In this document: positions 5,416 through 6,378 of the stretch, piece by piece
How positions within the stretch are numbered: position 1 is the stretch's first letter
Layout: each line of letters opens with the position of its first letter
From: Clostridiales bacterium UBA1742
GTDB taxonomy: Bacteria > Bacillota > Clostridia > TANB77 > CAG-508
Length of the DNA stretch: 6,378 nucleotides
NCBI GenBank assembly: GCA_002314935.1
Contig: DCHW01000022.1
Span: 1-6,378 of the forward strand
Reading direction: 5' to 3'
The notes under the pieces: generated by a model
What the model was told of the DNA's origin: nothing
What the model saw: the letters and a program-made list of their open reading frames with translations, nothing else
The model's database searches: none
Translations under genes and position numbers: made by a program

Positions 5416-5682
5416 ATGAAAAAAATTGTACAAAGAATGTGCATGGGATGCAACAATAAAAAAGATAAAAGAGAACTAATAAGGGTTGTAATGGATAAAA
5501 CAGGAAAGATTTCTATAGATTTAACTGGAAAATTACAAGGTAGAGGTGCATATATTTGTAACAATATAGAATGTTTTGATAAAATTGTAAAATCAAAAAG
5601 ATTAAACAAGATGTTTGAAAAAGATATAGATGATGAAATATATAACGAATTAAGGGGTGTAATTATTGATAAAGACGTTTAG
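5416..5682 (+). CDS. ylxR: YlxR/RnpM family RNA-binding protein
   Basis: An 88-aa protein of the YlxR (DUF448) family. Recent work on the Bacillus member, renamed RnpM, links it to RNase P; older reports described a nucleoid-associated regulator. Seen here: the N-terminal RMCMGC (7-12), KRELIRVV (18-25), the hallmark GRGAYIC (42-48) and Cys53 in IECFDK. Cysteines 9, 12, 48 and 53 are the four positions generally conserved. The start is ATG 5416, one base after the nusA stop, with GGAGGA (5399-5404) eleven bases upstream. An in-frame ATG at 5395 lies before that site and is rejected. The usual next gene, ylxQ, is absent and infB follows after 35 bp. If the RnpM role holds, its co-expression with translation genes would tie RNase P activity to growth. 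Confidence 0.93.
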   Translation: MKKIVQRMCMGCNNKKDKRELIRVVMDKTGKISIDLTGKLQGRGAYICNNIECFDKIVKSKRLNKMFEKDIDDEIYNELRGVIIDKDV

Positions 5683-5704
5683 CAAATTAAAATTATTAAA
5701 TTAT

Positions 5705-5712
5705 GGGGGTGA
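5705..5712 (+). promoter_or_regulatory. Ribosome-binding site that sets the infB TTG start
   Basis: GGGGGTGA resembles the 3' part of AGGAGGTGA and sits five bases before TTG 5718. The in-frame ATG at 5727 would be 14 bases away, too far for the usual spacing, so TTG is the more likely start. Confidence 0.65.
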
Positions 5713-5717
5713 CTTTA

Positions 5718-6378
5718 TTGGGTAAAATGAAAGTGCATGAATTAGCAAAAAAATTAGGATTAAATAGTAAAGAGGTTATTGAAAAAGCTATGGAACTTGG
5801 AATTGAAGCAAAAAACCATTTGAGTAATTTAGAAGAAGAAGATGTTAAGAAATTAGAATCAAAATTAAAAGTTAATAAAAAAGAAACTACCGATAGAGCC
5901 ACACAAGCAGGACCAGTTATTATAAGAAGACAAGTAATTATGTCTGAAAATGAAGCAATTAAACCTGAAAAGGAAAAAGTTAAAAAAGAAAATGCAAGAC
6001 AAGTAGGCTTTATAGAACGAGAAAGAAAAAAAGATTATAATATTGTGTATAGAAATAAACAAACAAAACCTATGACTGTAAGTGAATTATTTGGAAAAAA
6101 AGAAAATCCTGTTGAAAAAAAGGATGATATAAAACCAGAAGTTATAAAGCCGGAAACAATTAAAGCTGAAGAAGTGAAACATGAAGAAATTAGAAATGAT
6201 AATGTAAAAGCTATTGAAAATGAAATTACAAATTCTTCAACAATGGTTACAAATAAAACACCTCAAAGGCAACAATATGTAGGAGATAATAACCAAAGAC
6301 CATATAATAACAATCAAAACAGACCTCAATTCAATAGAGATAATAATAGAAATTTTAATAGAGATAATAATCAAAATA
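5718..6378 (+). CDS. infB: Translation initiation factor IF-2, N-terminal part (runs off the window)
   Basis: The first 220 codons are open to the right edge. IF-2 is the GTPase that brings fMet-tRNA to the 30S subunit and promotes subunit joining; its G and C domains lie beyond the window. Residues 4-50 are an IF2_N module (KVHELAKKLGLNSKEVIEKA, then ELGIEAKNHLSNLEEEDVKK). A long charged, probably disordered linker follows. It contains two less degenerate stretches, GPVIIRRQVI (65-74) and KDYNIVYRNK...MTVSELFGKK (105-128), then a Lys/Glu-rich part (131-170) and an Asn/Arg/Gln-rich part (184-220) with an 8-residue repeat. The start is TTG 5718, preferred over ATG 5727 by ribosome-site spacing. 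It directly follows ylxR in the operon. Confidence 0.92.
   Translation, partial: MGKMKVHELAKKLGLNSKEVIEKAMELGIEAKNHLSNLEEEDVKKLESKLKVNKKETTDRATQAGPVIIRRQVIMSENEAIKPEKEKVKKENARQVGFIERERKKDYNIVYRNKQTKPMTVSELFGKKENPVEKKDDIKPEVIKPETIKAEEVKHEEIRNDNVKAIENEITNSSTMVTNKTPQRQQYVGDNNQRPYNNNQNRPQFNRDNNRNFNRDNNQN
6333..6371 (+). repeat. 24-bp tandem repeat in infB encoding FNRDNN(R/Q)N
   Basis: The 15-mer AATAGAGATAATAAT occurs at 6333-6347 and again at 6357-6371, a 24-bp period that keeps frame. It encodes FNRDNNRN followed by FNRDNNQN at residues 205-220. More copies may follow beyond the edge. Confidence 0.8.

Noticed and set aside
5358..5609. Minus-strand frame opposite nusA end and ylxR
   Set aside because: Antisense shadow; its poly-Phe/Leu stretch mirrors the GAA-rich NusA tail.
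5696..6062. Two minus-strand frames opposite infB
   Set aside because: Antisense to the open IF-2 frame with clear IF2_N similarity; no ribosome sites.
1..6378. CRISPR arrays, insertion sequences, attachment sites, toxin-antitoxin pairs
   Set aside because: No spaced repeat arrays, transposase motifs, long terminal inverted repeats or recombinase genes were seen.

Overview
The window is a very AT-rich stretch of chromosome from a low-GC Firmicute, most likely a Clostridia-type gut anaerobe. This is inferred from a Spo0H-type SigH, strong AGGAGG-like Shine-Dalgarno sites, TTGACA/TATAAT promoters, a short NusA lacking C-terminal acidic repeats, and the rimP-nusA-ylxR-infB gene order. Trp is encoded by TGG at conserved positions and I see no sign of TGA recoding, so the standard code applies. 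Every gene is intact except infB, which runs off the right edge. There are no insertion sequences, phage genes or CRISPR arrays.

Layout. (1) 1-920: sigH behind a perfect consensus promoter, then a hairpin without a T tract, a tRNA-Thr(GGT) and a two-way intrinsic terminator. (2) 923-1300: a small three-helix membrane protein of unknown function on the minus strand, with its own consensus promoter, divergent from ychF. (3) 1434-2575: ychF, the translation-associated ATPase/GTPase. (4) 2593-3677: a convergent pair made of a 121-aa secreted, Asn-rich protein with a sortase-substrate-like C terminus (IPYAG, membrane helix, basic tail) and a 201-aa sortase, sharing one two-way terminator. (5) 3725-6378: the rimP-nusA-ylxR-infB operon, with a 12-bp perfect leader hairpin before rimP and no ylxQ.

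Most of the window is core information processing: sigma factor, tRNA, ribosome-associated ATPase, 30S maturation, transcription elongation and initiation factor 2. The accessory element is the sortase/substrate pair between ychF and the rimP operon. It looks like a self-contained system in which one dedicated transpeptidase anchors one tiny surface protein, and it is the best candidate here for something not well described. Secondary points are the sigH-hairpin-tRNA transcript, the rimP leader hairpin next to the ribosome site, TTG starts on both rimP and infB, the missing ylxQ, and an Asn/Arg-rich repeat arising in the IF-2 linker.
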